From Alsobacter soli (GTDB taxonomy: Bacteria; Pseudomonadota; Alphaproteobacteria; Rhizobiales; Beijerinckiaceae): 57,236 nt of DNA. How positions within the stretch are numbered: the first letter of the stretch is position 1; each line of letters begins with the position of its first letter. Both the position numbers and the translations under genes were made by a program. The stretch covers positions 1-57,236 of the forward strand of contig NZ_PVZS01000033.1 of assembly GCF_003004785.1 (NCBI RefSeq), in the 5' to 3' direction. The notes under the pieces were generated by a model. That model saw only the letters and a program-made list of their open reading frames with translations. It had not been told where the DNA came from and made no database searches. Positions 19,407 to 28,265 of the stretch are shown here, piece after piece.

Positions 19407-19493
19407 TGGTGCGGTCGAGAGGACTCGAACCTCCACTCCGGTTAAAGAACTAGCACCTCAAGCTAGCGCGTCTACCAATTCCGCCACGACCGC
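19407..19493 (-). tRNA. tRNA-Leu (anticodon GAG)
   Basis: The 87-nt minus-strand sequence folds as a class II tRNA. The acceptor stem is GCGGTCG with CGACCGC, discriminator A and an encoded CCA. The D arm is TGGCGGAATTGGTAGACGCG. The anticodon stem is CTAGC/GCTAG with loop TTGAGGT, giving GAG. There is a long variable arm, and the T arm contains GGTTCGAGTCC. It reads leucine codons CUC and CUU. Confidence 0.97.
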
Positions 19494-19602
19494 AATTGCT
19501 CTGATCAGGGCGCCCCCGACCGGAACGGCGCTCCGTGTAACAGAAGGATTCAGGGTCGACAAGCGCCGTTTGCGGCGGCGAAGCGGAAAAGATGGCGCCG
19601 CG

Positions 19603-19986
19603 TCAGGCGCTGAGCTTCTCACTGCCGGGACGGCGCAGGAGTTCCTTGACCTCCACCGTAATGACCGTGCCGCTGACCACCACGGTGCCCTTCGCGATGG
19701 GCATGTCGTTGGCCAGGATCTCCACCTCGTCACCCTCGGCCGAATCGAGCGCGATCACGGCGCCGCGGCCCATGCGCAGCAGCTGGTGGATGGGCATGCG
19801 CGAGCGGCCGAGAACGATGGAGATGTCGACGCCAACGATGTCCAGACCGGATGCCACTCGCCGCTCCACAGAAACCCGAAACCTAATCCGGATCGGCGCG
19901 CTGGTGGAAGCGGCTGTCCGGGGTGCATAGATGGAGAGGCGCGGCGCTTCTTGGCCGCCGCCTCGGGTCCAGTGAAGCGACAACAT
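19603..19986 (-). CDS. FliN/SpoA-domain (flagellar motor switch-like) protein
   Basis: The last 80 residues are a complete SpoA (FliN C-ring) domain: LDIVGVDISIVLGRSRMPIH, LLRMGRGAVIALD, GDEVEILANDMPIAKGTVVV and TVEVKELL. FliN homologues build the cytoplasmic C-ring of flagella or type III secretion. The preceding 45 residues are basic and Ser/Ala-rich without a known domain. The ATG at 19986 lies 12 bases from the lipB start on the other strand. No other flagellar genes are in view, so this is an orphan and its role is uncertain. Confidence 0.75.
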   Translation of the reverse strand: MLSLHWTRGGGQEAPRLSIYAPRTAASTSAPIRIRFRVSVERRVASGLDIVGVDISIVLGRSRMPIHQLLRMGRGAVIALDSAEGDEVEILANDMPIAKGTVVVSGTVITVEVKELLRRPGSEKLSA

Positions 19987-19998
19987 GGTTAATGTGCC

Positions 19999-20712
19999 GT
20001 GAAGATCAGGGATGAACTCGCCGAGCGGTTGTGGCCGGCCGAGGGCTTGCCGCCTGTGGAGTGGGCGACCACGCCGGGGCTGGTCCCCTATGAGGACGCC
20101 GTGCGCGTCATGGAGGCGCGGGCGGAGGCCATCGCGGAGGGCGTCGCGCCCGAGTGCGTGTGGCTGCTGGAGCATCCGCCGCTCTACACCGCGGGCACGT
20201 CGGCGCGGGACGAGGACCTCGTCGACCAGCGATTCCCCGTGCATCGCACGGGGCGGGGAGGGCAGTTCACCTATCACGGACCCGGCCAGCGCGTGGCTTA
20301 CGTCATGCTCGACCTGAGGCGGCGTAAGCCCGACGTGCGGGCCTTCGTGGCGGCGCTTGAGGCCTGGGTGATCGGGACGCTCGCGAGCTTCAACGTGCGC
20401 GGCGAACGCCGCGAAGACCGGGTGGGCGTGTGGGTGCGCCGGCCCGAGAAGGCGCCCGGGGCCGAGGACAAGATCGCGGCCATCGGCATCCGGGTGCGCA
20501 AGTGGGTGACCTTCCATGGCATCAGCCTGAACGTCGAGCCGGACCTGTCGCACTTCGGCGGCATCGTGCCGTGCGGGATCTCCGAGCAGTTGTACGGGGT
20601 GACGAGCCTCGTCGACCTCGGGCTGCCGGTGACGATGCACGACGCCGACGTGGCTTTGCGCGCCGCGTTCGAGGACGTGTTCGGGGCGACGGCGCTGTCG
20701 CGGGTGGGGTGA
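19999..20712 (+). CDS. lipB: octanoyl-[ACP]:protein N-octanoyltransferase
   Basis: LipB moves octanoate from acyl carrier protein to lipoyl domains, the first step of lipoic acid synthesis. Clear family motifs are [24 protein letters not shown] (substrate pocket), [17 protein letters not shown] (conserved Lys) and GIVPCGI, with nucleophile Cys near residue 192. The length of 237 residues fits. The predicted start is a GTG at 19999. It is divergent from the FliN-like gene, with only 12 bases between starts. Confidence 0.94.
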   Translation: MKIRDELAERLWPAEGLPPVEWATTPGLVPYEDAVRVMEARAEAIAEGVAPECVWLLEHPPLYTAGTSARDEDLVDQRFPVHRTGRGGQFTYHGPGQRVAYVMLDLRRRKPDVRAFVAALEAWVIGTLASFNVRGERREDRVGVWVRRPEKAPGAEDKIAAIGIRVRKWVTFHGISLNVEPDLSHFGGIVPCGISEQLYGVTSLVDLGLPVTMHDADVALRAAFEDVFGATALSRVG

Positions 20713-20724
20713 GGCGTTTCCCTC

Positions 20725-20832
20725 CGTCCTTGCGAGAAGCGCAGCGACGAAGCAATCCAGGGGCGGCGAGACGCATCGTCCCGCTTTGCGCCTGATTGAC
20801 CCTGGATTGCTTCGCTTCGCTCGCAATGACGG
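20725..20832. repeat. mosaic palindromic repeat (family A copy 2)
   Basis: The left arm CGTCCTTGCGAGAAGCGCAG, then CGACGAAGCAATCCAGG (from 20725) pairs with the right arm CCTGGATTGCTTCGCTTCGC, then TCGCAATGACGG (to 20832). It fills the gap between lipB and uvrC. Confidence 0.85.
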
Positions 20833-20878
20833 AAGCCGGGCCTCGTACGCGCTTTTTTCCGGGCGCGCTTCGTCCTAC

Positions 20879-23011
20879 ATGTGCCACATGGCGTCAGCAC
20901 CCCGCACCACTCGCCCGGCCGCAGAGCCTGCGCCGGACACCTTCGACGACGACACGGCCGAGGACGAACTCGAAGCCGAGGCCGAGCTCGATTCGGAGAT
21001 CGAGGAACAGGGCTCCGATCTCGACATCGACTTCGAGGGGCCTGCCGGCAGCTCGCGCGTGAAGGCCGGCGTGGAGGTGATCCGCGCCTTCTGGAAGACG
21101 CTGCCGAATGGGCCGGGCGTCTACCGGATGATCGACGCCGATGATTGCGTGCTCTACGTCGGCAAGGCGCGCAGCCTGAAGAAGCGCGTGGCCACCTATG
21201 CGCAAGGCCGGGGGCATTCGACGCGCATCCTGCGGGTGATCGCCGAAACGGCGCGCATGGAGTTCGTCACCACGCAGACCGAGACCGAGGCGCTGCTGCT
21301 GGAGGCGAACCTCATCAAGCAGCTGAAGCCGCGCTTCAACGTGCTGCTGCGCGACGACAAGTCGTTTCCCTACATCCTGCTGACGGGCGACCACGTCTCG
21401 CCGCAGCTCACCAAGCACCGCGGCGCGCGCAACCGCCCGGGAGACTATTTCGGACCCTTCGCCAGCGTGTGGGCGGTGAACCGCACGCTCAACGCCCTGC
21501 AGCGCGCCTTCCTGCTGCGCTCCTGCACGGACAGCTACTACGAGAACCGCACGCGCCCCTGCCTTCTCCACCAGATCAAGCGCTGCTCCGGGCCCTGCAC
21601 CGGGGAGATCGGGCACGTGGAGTACGCCCGCCTCGCCGCCCAGGCCCGGGACTTCCTGCGTGGCAAGAGCAAGGGCGTGAAGGGGCAACTCGCCGCCGAC
21701 ATGCAGGCCGCGGCGGAAGACCTGGAGTTCGAGCGGGCGGCGCGCTACCGCGACCGCCTTGCCGCGCTCTCCGCCATCCAGGGCACCCAGGACATCAATC
21801 CCCAAAATACGGAGGAGGCTGACGTCTTCGCCCTCCACGAGGAGGCGGGACAGTTCTGCGTGGAGGTGTTCTTCTTCCGCAACTTCCAGAACTGGGGCAA
21901 CCGAGACTACTTCCCGAAGGCGGACAAGACCACTCCAGCCACAGAGGTGCTGGCCGCCTTCGTGGCGCAGTTCTATGACGACAAGCCGCCGGCGCGGCTG
22001 GTCCTGCTGTCGCACGACGTCGAGGAGCGCGAGCTGCTGGAGGAGGCGCTCAGCGCCCACGCAGGCCACCGCGTGGAGGTGAACGTCCCGAAGCGCGGCG
22101 AGAAGCGGGACCTCGTGGAGCACGCCGCCAAGAACGCCCGCGAGGCGCTGGGGCGGAGGCTGGCGGACACGTCCTCGCAGCAGAAGCTCATGGCTGCGCT
22201 GGCCCAGGCCTTCGGCCTGCCCCGGGCGCCACGGCGGATCGAGGTCTACGACAACTCGCACATCATGGGCACGAACGCGGTCGGCGGCATGATCGTGGCC
22301 GGGGTGAACGGATTCTCGAAGGCGCACTACCGCACGTTCAACATCAAGTCGGAGGAGCTCACGCCTGGCGACGACTACGGCATGATGCGCGAGGTGCTGC
22401 GGCGGCGGTTCAGCCGGCTGGTGAAGGAGAACCCGCGCGAGATTTCCTCGCGGTCCGGCGAACATGACGTCCCGGCTCCTGGATCCCCTTCCCGCGCCTT
22501 CGGCGCGCCGGGGATGACGGCGGTTGAGCCCGAGGCGGACTCGGGCGAGATGCCAGCCTGGCCGGACCTGGTGCTGATCGACGGCGGCCGGGGTCAGCTC
22601 GATGCGGCCCGGACCACGCTGGAAGAAATCGGCGTCACGGAGGTTCCGCTGATCGGGGTGGCGAAGGGACCGGACCGGGACGCGGGGCGGGAGACGTTCT
22701 TCATTCCCGGCCGGGAGCCGTTCAAGATGGCGCCGCGCGACCCGGCGCTCTACTTCGTGCAGCGGCTGCGTGACGAGGCGCACCGGTTCGCCATCGGCAC
22801 GCACCGGGCGAAGCGCAAGCGCGAGTTCACCAAGAGCCCGCTGGACGAGATCGCCGGCATCGGGCCCGCGCGCAAGCGGGCGCTGCTGCTGCATTTCGGC
22901 ACCGCCAAGGCCATCGCGCGCGCCTCGCTCGAGGACCTCGCCAAGGCCCCGGGCGTGAACGCGTCGACGGCGCGGGCGGTGTACGACTACTTCCACGAGG
23001 GCCGAGGATGA
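20879..23011 (+). CDS. uvrC: UvrABC excinuclease subunit C
   Basis: UvrC makes the 3' and 5' incisions in nucleotide excision repair. The protein of about 710 residues has an acidic N-terminal tail, a GIY-YIG domain ([20 protein letters not shown]) and the Cys-rich region ([16 protein letters not shown]). It also has a UVR helix ([14 protein letters not shown]), the RNase H-like nuclease domain ([30 protein letters not shown]) and C-terminal helix-hairpin-helix motifs ([17 protein letters not shown]). ATG at 20879 or 20888 may start it. An in-frame copy of a dispersed repeat sits at 22476-22519, adding residues to a loop of the nuclease domain. Its stop overlaps the pgsA start (ATGA). Confidence 0.95.
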   Translation: MCHMASAPRTTRPAAEPAPDTFDDDTAEDELEAEAELDSEIEEQGSDLDIDFEGPAGSSRVKAGVEVIRAFWKTLPNGPGVYRMIDADDCVLYVGKARSLKKRVATYAQGRGHSTRILRVIAETARMEFVTTQTETEALLLEANLIKQLKPRFNVLLRDDKSFPYILLTGDHVSPQLTKHRGARNRPGDYFGPFASVWAVNRTLNALQRAFLLRSCTDSYYENRTRPCLLHQIKRCSGPCTGEIGHVEYARLAAQARDFLRGKSKGVKGQLAADMQAAAEDLEFERAARYRDRLAALSAIQGTQDINPQNTEEADVFALHEEAGQFCVEVFFFRNFQNWGNRDYFPKADKTTPATEVLAAFVAQFYDDKPPARLVLLSHDVEERELLEEALSAHAGHRVEVNVPKRGEKRDLVEHAAKNAREALGRRLADTSSQQKLMAALAQAFGLPRAPRRIEVYDNSHIMGTNAVGGMIVAGVNGFSKAHYRTFNIKSEELTPGDDYGMMREVLRRRFSRLVKENPREISSRSGEHDVPAPGSPSRAFGAPGMTAVEPEADSGEMPAWPDLVLIDGGRGQLDAARTTLEEIGVTEVPLIGVAKGPDRDAGRETFFIPGREPFKMAPRDPALYFVQRLRDEAHRFAIGTHRAKRKREFTKSPLDEIAGIGPARKRALLLHFGTAKAIARASLEDLAKAPGVNASTARAVYDYFHEGRG
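22476..22519. repeat. intragenic repeat copy (family B) inside uvrC
   Basis: These 44 bases match the reverse complement of the repeat arm at 56763-56806 at all but three positions by my alignment. The copy is translated in frame as [15 protein letters not shown], between PREISS and [10 protein letters not shown]. Confidence 0.85.
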
Positions 23012-23685
23012 CGCATGACGCGGACCTGCGTCACTCGCCCGCGTCGGTTGACGTCTCCGGGGGCGGCATGCTCTCTCCGAGTCCCTTGACCCTGGCGGGC
23101 GACATGCGGCGGGCGAACCCTCTCAACCTCCCGAACGTGCTGACATACGGCCGCGTCGTCGCCGTGCCGGTGGTGACCGCGCTGATGTTCTGGCCGGAAG
23201 AATTCTGGATGCGCTGGGCCGCGCTGGGCGTCTTCGTGCTGGCCGGCGTGACCGATTTCTTCGACGGCTATCTGGCCCGCGCCTGGCAGCAGCAGTCGAC
23301 GCTTGGCCGCATGCTGGATCCCATCGCGGACAAGCTCCTGGTCTCGGCGACGCTTCTGATGCTGGTCGCGGACCGCACCATCCAGCGCTGGGACATCTGG
23401 GCGGCGATCGTCATCCTGTCGCGCGAGATCCTGGTGTCCGGCTTGCGCGAATACCTGGCGGAGCTGCGCGTCAGCGTCCCGGTTTCAACGGTCGCAAAGT
23501 GGAAAACGACGCTGCAGCTTTTCGCGCTGGGGTTCCTGATCGTGGGGCCGGCGGGCGAGCACCTGCTGCCCGGCACGGTGGCGATCGGGATCGGCCTTCT
23601 GTGGGTATCGGCCATCCTGACGCTCTATACGGGGTACGACTATTTCCGCGCCGGCATCCACCACATCGTGGACCATGGCGCCTGA
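23008..23685 (+). CDS. pgsA: CDP-diacylglycerol--glycerol-3-phosphate 3-phosphatidyltransferase
   Basis: This membrane enzyme commits CDP-diacylglycerol to phosphatidylglycerol synthesis. The CDP-alcohol phosphotransferase signature D-x2-DG-x2-AR-x8-G-x3-D-x3-D is intact ([11 protein letters not shown], then [11 protein letters not shown]). About five to six hydrophobic helices follow the start [15 protein letters not shown]. The ATG at 23008 overlaps the uvrC stop; starts at 23068 or 23104 would remove a non-conserved N-terminal stretch. uvrC, pgsA, moaD and moaE follow one another closely and look like one operon. Confidence 0.92.
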   Translation: MTHDADLRHSPASVDVSGGGMLSPSPLTLAGDMRRANPLNLPNVLTYGRVVAVPVVTALMFWPEEFWMRWAALGVFVLAGVTDFFDGYLARAWQQQSTLGRMLDPIADKLLVSATLLMLVADRTIQRWDIWAAIVILSREILVSGLREYLAELRVSVPVSTVAKWKTTLQLFALGFLIVGPAGEHLLPGTVAIGIGLLWVSAILTLYTGYDYFRAGIHHIVDHGA

Positions 23686-23694
23686 GGGGCTGCG

Positions 23695-23946
23695 ATGAAG
23701 GTCGTCTATTTCGCGTGGGTGCGGGAGCGGATCGGCAAGCCGGAAGAGGAGGTCTCCCCGCCCGAGAGCGTACGGACCGTGGCGGACCTCGCCGGGTGGC
23801 TCGCCCAGCAGGGCGAGGAATACGCCTACGCCTTCGAGAACCCGGCGGTGGTGCGCGCCGCCATCAATCGCAAGCACGTCAAGCCGGACACGCCCATCGC
23901 GGGCGCCGCCGAGATCGCCTTCTTCCCGCCGATGACGGGCGGCTGA
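23695..23946 (+). CDS. moaD: molybdopterin synthase sulfur carrier subunit
   Basis: An 83-residue ubiquitin-like sulfur carrier ending in the required Gly-Gly (PPMTGG). As a thiocarboxylate it supplies sulfur for molybdopterin. MKVVYFAWVRERIG at the N-terminus is typical. It lies nine bases after pgsA and one base before moaE. Confidence 0.95.
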   Translation: MKVVYFAWVRERIGKPEEEVSPPESVRTVADLAGWLAQQGEEYAYAFENPAVVRAAINRKHVKPDTPIAGAAEIAFFPPMTGG

Positions 23947-23947
23947 G

Positions 23948-24415
23948 ATGAGTAACGTCCCAGTCAGCGTCCGCATCCAGGCCGAGCCGTTCGATACGGC
24001 GGCGGAGGTCGCGCGGTTGGCGGAAGGGCGGACGGACGTGGGGGCGGTGGTGACCTTCACCGGCCTGTGCCGGGCGGAGGGCGGGCGCCTCGCAGCGCTG
24101 GAGCTCGAGCACTATCCCGGCATGGCCGAGGAGGAGATCGGCCGCGTTGCCCAGGAGGCCGCCGCGCGCTGGCCGCTGCAGGGCGTGGTCGCCATTCATC
24201 GCCATGGCCGGGTCGCGCCGGGCGAGCCCATCGTGCTGGTCGTCACAGCCTCGGCCCACCGGGCCGCCGCTTTCGAAGCGGCCGAGTTCCTGATGGACTA
24301 CCTCAAGACCCGGGCGCCCTTCTGGAAGAAGGAGCACCACGTCGACGGGACGGCCGGCGACTGGGTGGAGGCGAAAGACGCGGACGACAAGGCTATGGAG
24401 CGGTGGGGCCGGTAG
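23948..24415 (+). CDS. moaE: molybdopterin synthase catalytic subunit
   Basis: A 155-residue partner of MoaD that inserts two sulfurs into precursor Z. Family motifs seen are GAVVTFTGLCR, ALELEHYPGMAEEEI, VVAIHRHGRVAPGEPIVLV, the AHRAAAFEAAEFLMDYLKTR region and PFWKKEHH with its conserved lysines. The start codon lies just after the moaD stop, so translation is probably coupled. Confidence 0.95.
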   Translation: MSNVPVSVRIQAEPFDTAAEVARLAEGRTDVGAVVTFTGLCRAEGGRLAALELEHYPGMAEEEIGRVAQEAAARWPLQGVVAIHRHGRVAPGEPIVLVVTASAHRAAAFEAAEFLMDYLKTRAPFWKKEHHVDGTAGDWVEAKDADDKAMERWGR

Positions 24416-24435
24416 GCCTGCTCCCCTGGCCGCGT

Positions 24436-25320
24436 TCAGGCGTTTTTCGGGCCCAGCACGCGCCCGGCCACGGCGTCCAGCTTGGCGAGTAGCGCCGGAT
24501 CGCGGGCGCTCGGGGCAGTCATGATGGCGGTGTCCAGGGCCTTGTGGGAGCCCGCGGGGCAGGGCTCGCGCTCGGCGGGGAAGCCGGCCGCCAACCTCGC
24601 GACGAGGCGGCGGGCCTTCTCGGTGTTTCCGTGCATGACCTGGATGACGTCGGCCACGTCCACGGCTCCGTGCTCCGGGTGCCAGCAGTCGAAATCGGTG
24701 ACCATGGCGAGCGTAGCGTAGGTAATCTCAGCCTCGCGGGCGAGCTTGGCCTCGGGCATCGCGGTCATGCCGATGACGTCGTAGCCGAGGTGGCGATAGG
24801 TGATGGACTCGGCGTAGCTGGAGAACTGCGGGCCTTCCATGCAGACGTAGGTCCCGCCCTTTCGGTAGGGCACGCCTTCCGCTTCGGCGGCCGCGGCCAG
24901 GCGCTCCGCGAGGCGCGGGCCGACTGGATGGGCCATGGAAACGTGGGCCACGCAGCCGGTTCCGAAGAACGTGCTTTCCCGGCGGTGGGTGCGGTCGACA
25001 TATTGATCCACCAGGACGAAGAGACCCGGTTGCAACTCCGGCTTGAAGGAGCCGCAGGCGGAGAGCGACACGATGTCGGTGACGCCGGCGCGCTTCAGGG
25101 CGTCGATGTTGGCGCGATAGTTGATGTCGGAGGGCGACAGCCGGTGGCCGCGGCCGTGCCGGGGCAGGAACACGATCTCCGTTTGGCCGATGCGGCCGAA
25201 GCGCAGCGTGTCGGAAGGCTCGCCCCAGGGCGTCGCGACCGCCTCCTCGCGGATGTCCGTGAGGCCGGGCAGGTCATACACGCCCGATCCGCCGATGATG
25301 CCCAGAACGGCTTTGGTCAT
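24436..25320 (-). CDS. mtnP: S-methyl-5'-thioadenosine phosphorylase
   Basis: This enzyme cleaves methylthioadenosine to adenine and methylthioribose-1-phosphate in methionine salvage. The 294 residues show the phosphate-binding IIGGSGVYDLPGL, FLPRHGRGHRLSPSDINYRAN, GTYVCMEGPQFSSYAES, VIGMTAMPEAKLAREAE and TDFDCWH. The last two match the MTA-type rather than the purine nucleoside type. It converges on moaE. No other mtn genes are visible. Confidence 0.94.
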   Translation of the reverse strand: MTKAVLGIIGGSGVYDLPGLTDIREEAVATPWGEPSDTLRFGRIGQTEIVFLPRHGRGHRLSPSDINYRANIDALKRAGVTDIVSLSACGSFKPELQPGLFVLVDQYVDRTHRRESTFFGTGCVAHVSMAHPVGPRLAERLAAAAEAEGVPYRKGGTYVCMEGPQFSSYAESITYRHLGYDVIGMTAMPEAKLAREAEITYATLAMVTDFDCWHPEHGAVDVADVIQVMHGNTEKARRLVARLAAGFPAEREPCPAGSHKALDTAIMTAPSARDPALLAKLDAVAGRVLGPKNA

Positions 25321-25486
25321 CGCAGTCTCCCGCTCGATGGCGGTGACACTAGAGGCCGACGGGAGTCGTGGGAAGGCGGCCTGCGATCGCGCTCACATCC
25401 CCGGCAAGCCTCTCGGCCGGCCCCCGGTGACAAACGCCGGCGGCGGCCTACTTCCGTCGAAGGCAGAGTTCATCCAGGAGACCTCC

Positions 25487-26320
25487 ATGTCAGCACCCGC
25501 CATCGTCGAGGCGAAGGGAGCGCGGATTCCGGCGCTCGGACTCGGCACTTTCAGGGCCGAGGGTCAGGCCTGCGTGGACGCCGTGGTGACCGCTCTCCAG
25601 GTGGGCTATCGGCACGTGGACACCGCGGCCATGTACGGCAACGAGGTCGAGGTCGGGGAGGGCCTGCGCCGGGGCGGCGTGCCGCGTGACGAAGTGTTCG
25701 TCACAACGAAGGTGTGGTGGACGGACATCGCGCCCGGCAAGCTCCAGGCATCGGCCGAGGCCAGCCTGAAGCGGCTCGGGCTCGACCACGTCGACCTGCT
25801 TCACATCCACTGGCCGAATCCGGACGTGCCCTTGGCGGAATCCATCGGCGCGCTTTGCGAGGTGAAGCGGCGCGGGTTGGCGCGCCACATAGGCGTCTGC
25901 AACTTCACTGTCGCCATGCTGGACGAGGCCGTGCGGCTCTCCAGCGAGCCGCTCGTCGCGCTTCAGTGCGAATACCATCCCACCCTGGACCAGCATAAGG
26001 TCCGCGCCGCCGCGCGGCGGCACGGCATGGCCTTCACGTCCTATTCGCCCATCGGCAAGGGGACGGACACCGAGGCGAAGACCGTTCAGGAAATCGCTGT
26101 CGCGCACGGCAAGACGGGCGCACAGGTGGTGCTGCGCTGGCACATCCAGCAGCCCGGCGTCACGGCGATTCCGAAGTCGGCGACGCCAAAGCGGATCGTC
26201 GAGAACTTCGGCATCTGGGATTTCTCCCTGTCAGAGGACGAAATGGCGGCGATCTCGCGGCTGGCGCGGCCGGACGGACGCATGATCAGCCCGGCGTTCG
26301 CGCCCAAGTGGGACGATTGA
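25487..26320 (+). CDS. aldo/keto reductase
   Basis: A 277-residue NADPH-dependent carbonyl reductase of the 2,5-didehydrogluconate reductase type. It has the catalytic set Asp and Tyr in HVDTAAMYGNE, Lys in VFVTTKVWW, and His in LLHIHWP. The cofactor motif IPKSATPKRIVENF is near the C-terminus. The barrel appears complete. CCAGGAGACCTCC upstream supports the ATG at 25487; the frame is open further upstream but not conserved. Physiological substrate is unknown. Confidence 0.93.
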   Translation: MSAPAIVEAKGARIPALGLGTFRAEGQACVDAVVTALQVGYRHVDTAAMYGNEVEVGEGLRRGGVPRDEVFVTTKVWWTDIAPGKLQASAEASLKRLGLDHVDLLHIHWPNPDVPLAESIGALCEVKRRGLARHIGVCNFTVAMLDEAVRLSSEPLVALQCEYHPTLDQHKVRAAARRHGMAFTSYSPIGKGTDTEAKTVQEIAVAHGKTGAQVVLRWHIQQPGVTAIPKSATPKRIVENFGIWDFSLSEDEMAAISRLARPDGRMISPAFAPKWDD

Positions 26321-26420
26321 ACCAGCCATGCGGCTGGGCATCGGCGCCGCGCCTGCAGGCGTCTTGCGCGCGCGGCGGACGGGCGCCACTCTCCGCCGCC
26401 TGCAACAGGACCCCAGCCGC

Positions 26421-27134
26421 ATGACCATCGACGCAGCCACGATCGCCGCCTTCCAGACCATATCCACGGCGACGATCACCACGGTGCTGCTGAAGAAGGG
26501 CCTTCGGAAGCTCTGGATGCGCGGCCCGGCGCCACTGCCCACGGCGGAAGGCAAGCGGCTCGTCGGACCCGCCTTCACCATGCGCTTCGTCCCGGCCCGC
26601 GAGGACCTCGCGACGCCCGAATCCTGGTCCTCGCCGCGGTCTACCCGGGCCGCGATCGAACACATGACCGAGGGTTGCATCGCGGTGGTGGACGCCATGG
26701 GGAGCACGGACGCGGGCATCTTCGGCGACATCCTGGTCGCCCGCATGGCCAAGCGCGGCGTGACGGCGCTGATCACGGACGGGGTGATGCGCGACATCGC
26801 CGGCGTGCTCGGCGCGGGCCTGCCGGTGTGGTGCCGTGGCACGGCGGCGCCGCCTGCCGTCGCGGGCCTCACTTTCGTGGGGTGGCAGGAGCCGATCGCT
26901 TGCGGCGGCGTGGCGGTTTTCCCCGACGACCTGATCGTGGCCGACGCGGACGGCGCAGTCTGCATCCCGGCCGCTTATGTGGAGACGGTGCTGAAAGAGG
27001 GGCCCGAGCAGGAGCGACTCGAGGCCTGGATCATGACCGAGGTGGAGCGCGGCGTGCCGCTGCCCGGCCTTTATCCGGCCAACGCCGAGACGAAGGCCCG
27101 CTACGAGGCGTTCAAGGCTTCCAAGGCGAATTGA
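26421..27134 (+). CDS. RraA-like protein (regulator of RNase E activity A / HMG aldolase family)
   Basis: A 237-residue protein of the RraA/4-hydroxy-4-methyl-2-oxoglutarate aldolase family. The active-site region is visible: GDILVARMAKRGVTALITDGVMRD, with the metal and substrate residues in TDGVMRD. VVADADGAVCIP-like sequence (IVADADGAVCIPAAY) is also a family hallmark. True RraA is about 160 residues; this longer form is more like the metabolic aldolase/decarboxylase group. The ATG at 26421 is chosen. It follows the aldo/keto reductase by 100 bases on the same strand. Confidence 0.85.
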   Translation: MTIDAATIAAFQTISTATITTVLLKKGLRKLWMRGPAPLPTAEGKRLVGPAFTMRFVPAREDLATPESWSSPRSTRAAIEHMTEGCIAVVDAMGSTDAGIFGDILVARMAKRGVTALITDGVMRDIAGVLGAGLPVWCRGTAAPPAVAGLTFVGWQEPIACGGVAVFPDDLIVADADGAVCIPAAYVETVLKEGPEQERLEAWIMTEVERGVPLPGLYPANAETKARYEAFKASKAN

Positions 27135-27162
27135 GCAAGGCCAGCCCAGGGGGGCCTGAGAC

Positions 27163-27993
27163 GTGTACTTCGTGCTCTCCAAGGTGCTGTGGTTCATCGC
27201 GGCGCCGGCCAATTTCCTTGTACTGGCGACTCTCGCCGGCGCGTTGCTGGCCTTTACGCGCTGGAAGCTGCTCGGACGTTGGCTGGCCCTTGGGGGATCC
27301 GGGCTGCTGCTCCTCGTCGGCATCCTCCCGGTCGGCACCTTGCTGATCCTGCCGCTGGAGCAACGTTTCCCGCCTTGGCGTGACGACGGAACACCCTTCA
27401 CCGGCGTGATCGTGCTCGGGGGCGCGCCCGAGCCGGAGCGGTCACGCGGGCGTGGTCAGTTGCTCGTCGACGAAGCCGCCGAGCGGCTCATCGCCATGGC
27501 GGACCTGGCGCGGCGCTATCCGGACAAGCCTGTGATCTTCACGGGCGGCTCCGGCGACCTCCTGAACCAGGCCGACACCGAGGCGGCGGTGGTGGAGCAG
27601 CACGTCGCCGAACTGGGCGTCCCGCCGGGACGCATCCAGTTCGAGGGCAAGTCCCGCAACACCTACGAGAACGCCCTGTTCACGCGGGACGTGGTGAAGC
27701 TTCAGCCTGGCCAGCGCTGGCTGCTCGTGACGTCCGCCTATCACATGCCCCGCTCGGTGGGTCTGTTCCGCGCGGCGGGGTACGACGTCGTTCCGGTTCC
27801 GGTGGACTACCGGACCGTTGGCCAGGGCGATTATCGGATCTCGTGGACCGTCGGCGAGGGGCTGAGGCGGACGGAGGTGGCGACGCGGGAGTGGATCGGA
27901 CTCATCGCCGAGCGGCTCCTGGGCCACACCCGCGTGCTGTTTCCCGGGGCGCTCACTGCGGACGCGGCAGGCCGATCCGGTACACGCCCTTGA
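27163..27993 (+). CDS. YdcF/ElyC-family (DUF218) membrane protein
   Basis: A 276-residue protein with two N-terminal transmembrane segments and a periplasmic DUF218 domain. Domain motifs seen are TGVIVLGGA, ARRYPDKPVIFTGGSG, SRNTYENALFTRDVV and WLLVTSAYHMPRSVGLFRAAG. E. coli ElyC and SanA, in this family, affect envelope integrity and peptidoglycan or ECA precursor handling. The start is a GTG. Its final 41 bases overlap the convergent DUF3253 gene. Confidence 0.88.
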   Translation: MYFVLSKVLWFIAAPANFLVLATLAGALLAFTRWKLLGRWLALGGSGLLLLVGILPVGTLLILPLEQRFPPWRDDGTPFTGVIVLGGAPEPERSRGRGQLLVDEAAERLIAMADLARRYPDKPVIFTGGSGDLLNQADTEAAVVEQHVAELGVPPGRIQFEGKSRNTYENALFTRDVVKLQPGQRWLLVTSAYHMPRSVGLFRAAGYDVVPVPVDYRTVGQGDYRISWTVGEGLRRTEVATREWIGLIAERLLGHTRVLFPGALTADAAGRSGTRP

Positions 27994-28234
27994 AGTCGTC
28001 CGGGTCCACCGGCTTGCCCTTGCGGTAGATCACCACCTTGCCGGCATGGGCGAGGCGGACGGCCGCCCTGCGGACCGGGATCATCAGCGGCCCCCAACCA
28101 TCGGGGTGCGGGCCGCCGAGCTTGCGGGCGACTTCGGACGGGCAGATCGTCTTCTCGGCCCCGCGCTCGGCCGTGAGCTCCACGATCGTGGCTTCGAGCG
28201 TTTCGGCAGGGATCTTGGGAGCGGGCGCGGTCAT
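27953..28234 (-). CDS. DUF3253 protein
   Basis: A 93-residue protein with the winged-helix-like DUF3253 pattern: ERGAEKTICPSEVARKL, WGPLMIPVRRAAVRLAHAGKV, and IYRKGKPVDPDDFKGVYRIGL. The fold suggests nucleic-acid binding, but no function is established to my knowledge. It is convergent with the YdcF-like gene. Confidence 0.88.
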   Translation of the reverse strand: MTAPAPKIPAETLEATIVELTAERGAEKTICPSEVARKLGGPHPDGWGPLMIPVRRAAVRLAHAGKVVIYRKGKPVDPDDFKGVYRIGLPRPQ

Positions 28235-28265
28235 GGCTCCTGCCTGCGCTTCCGGCCGCGGTTCG

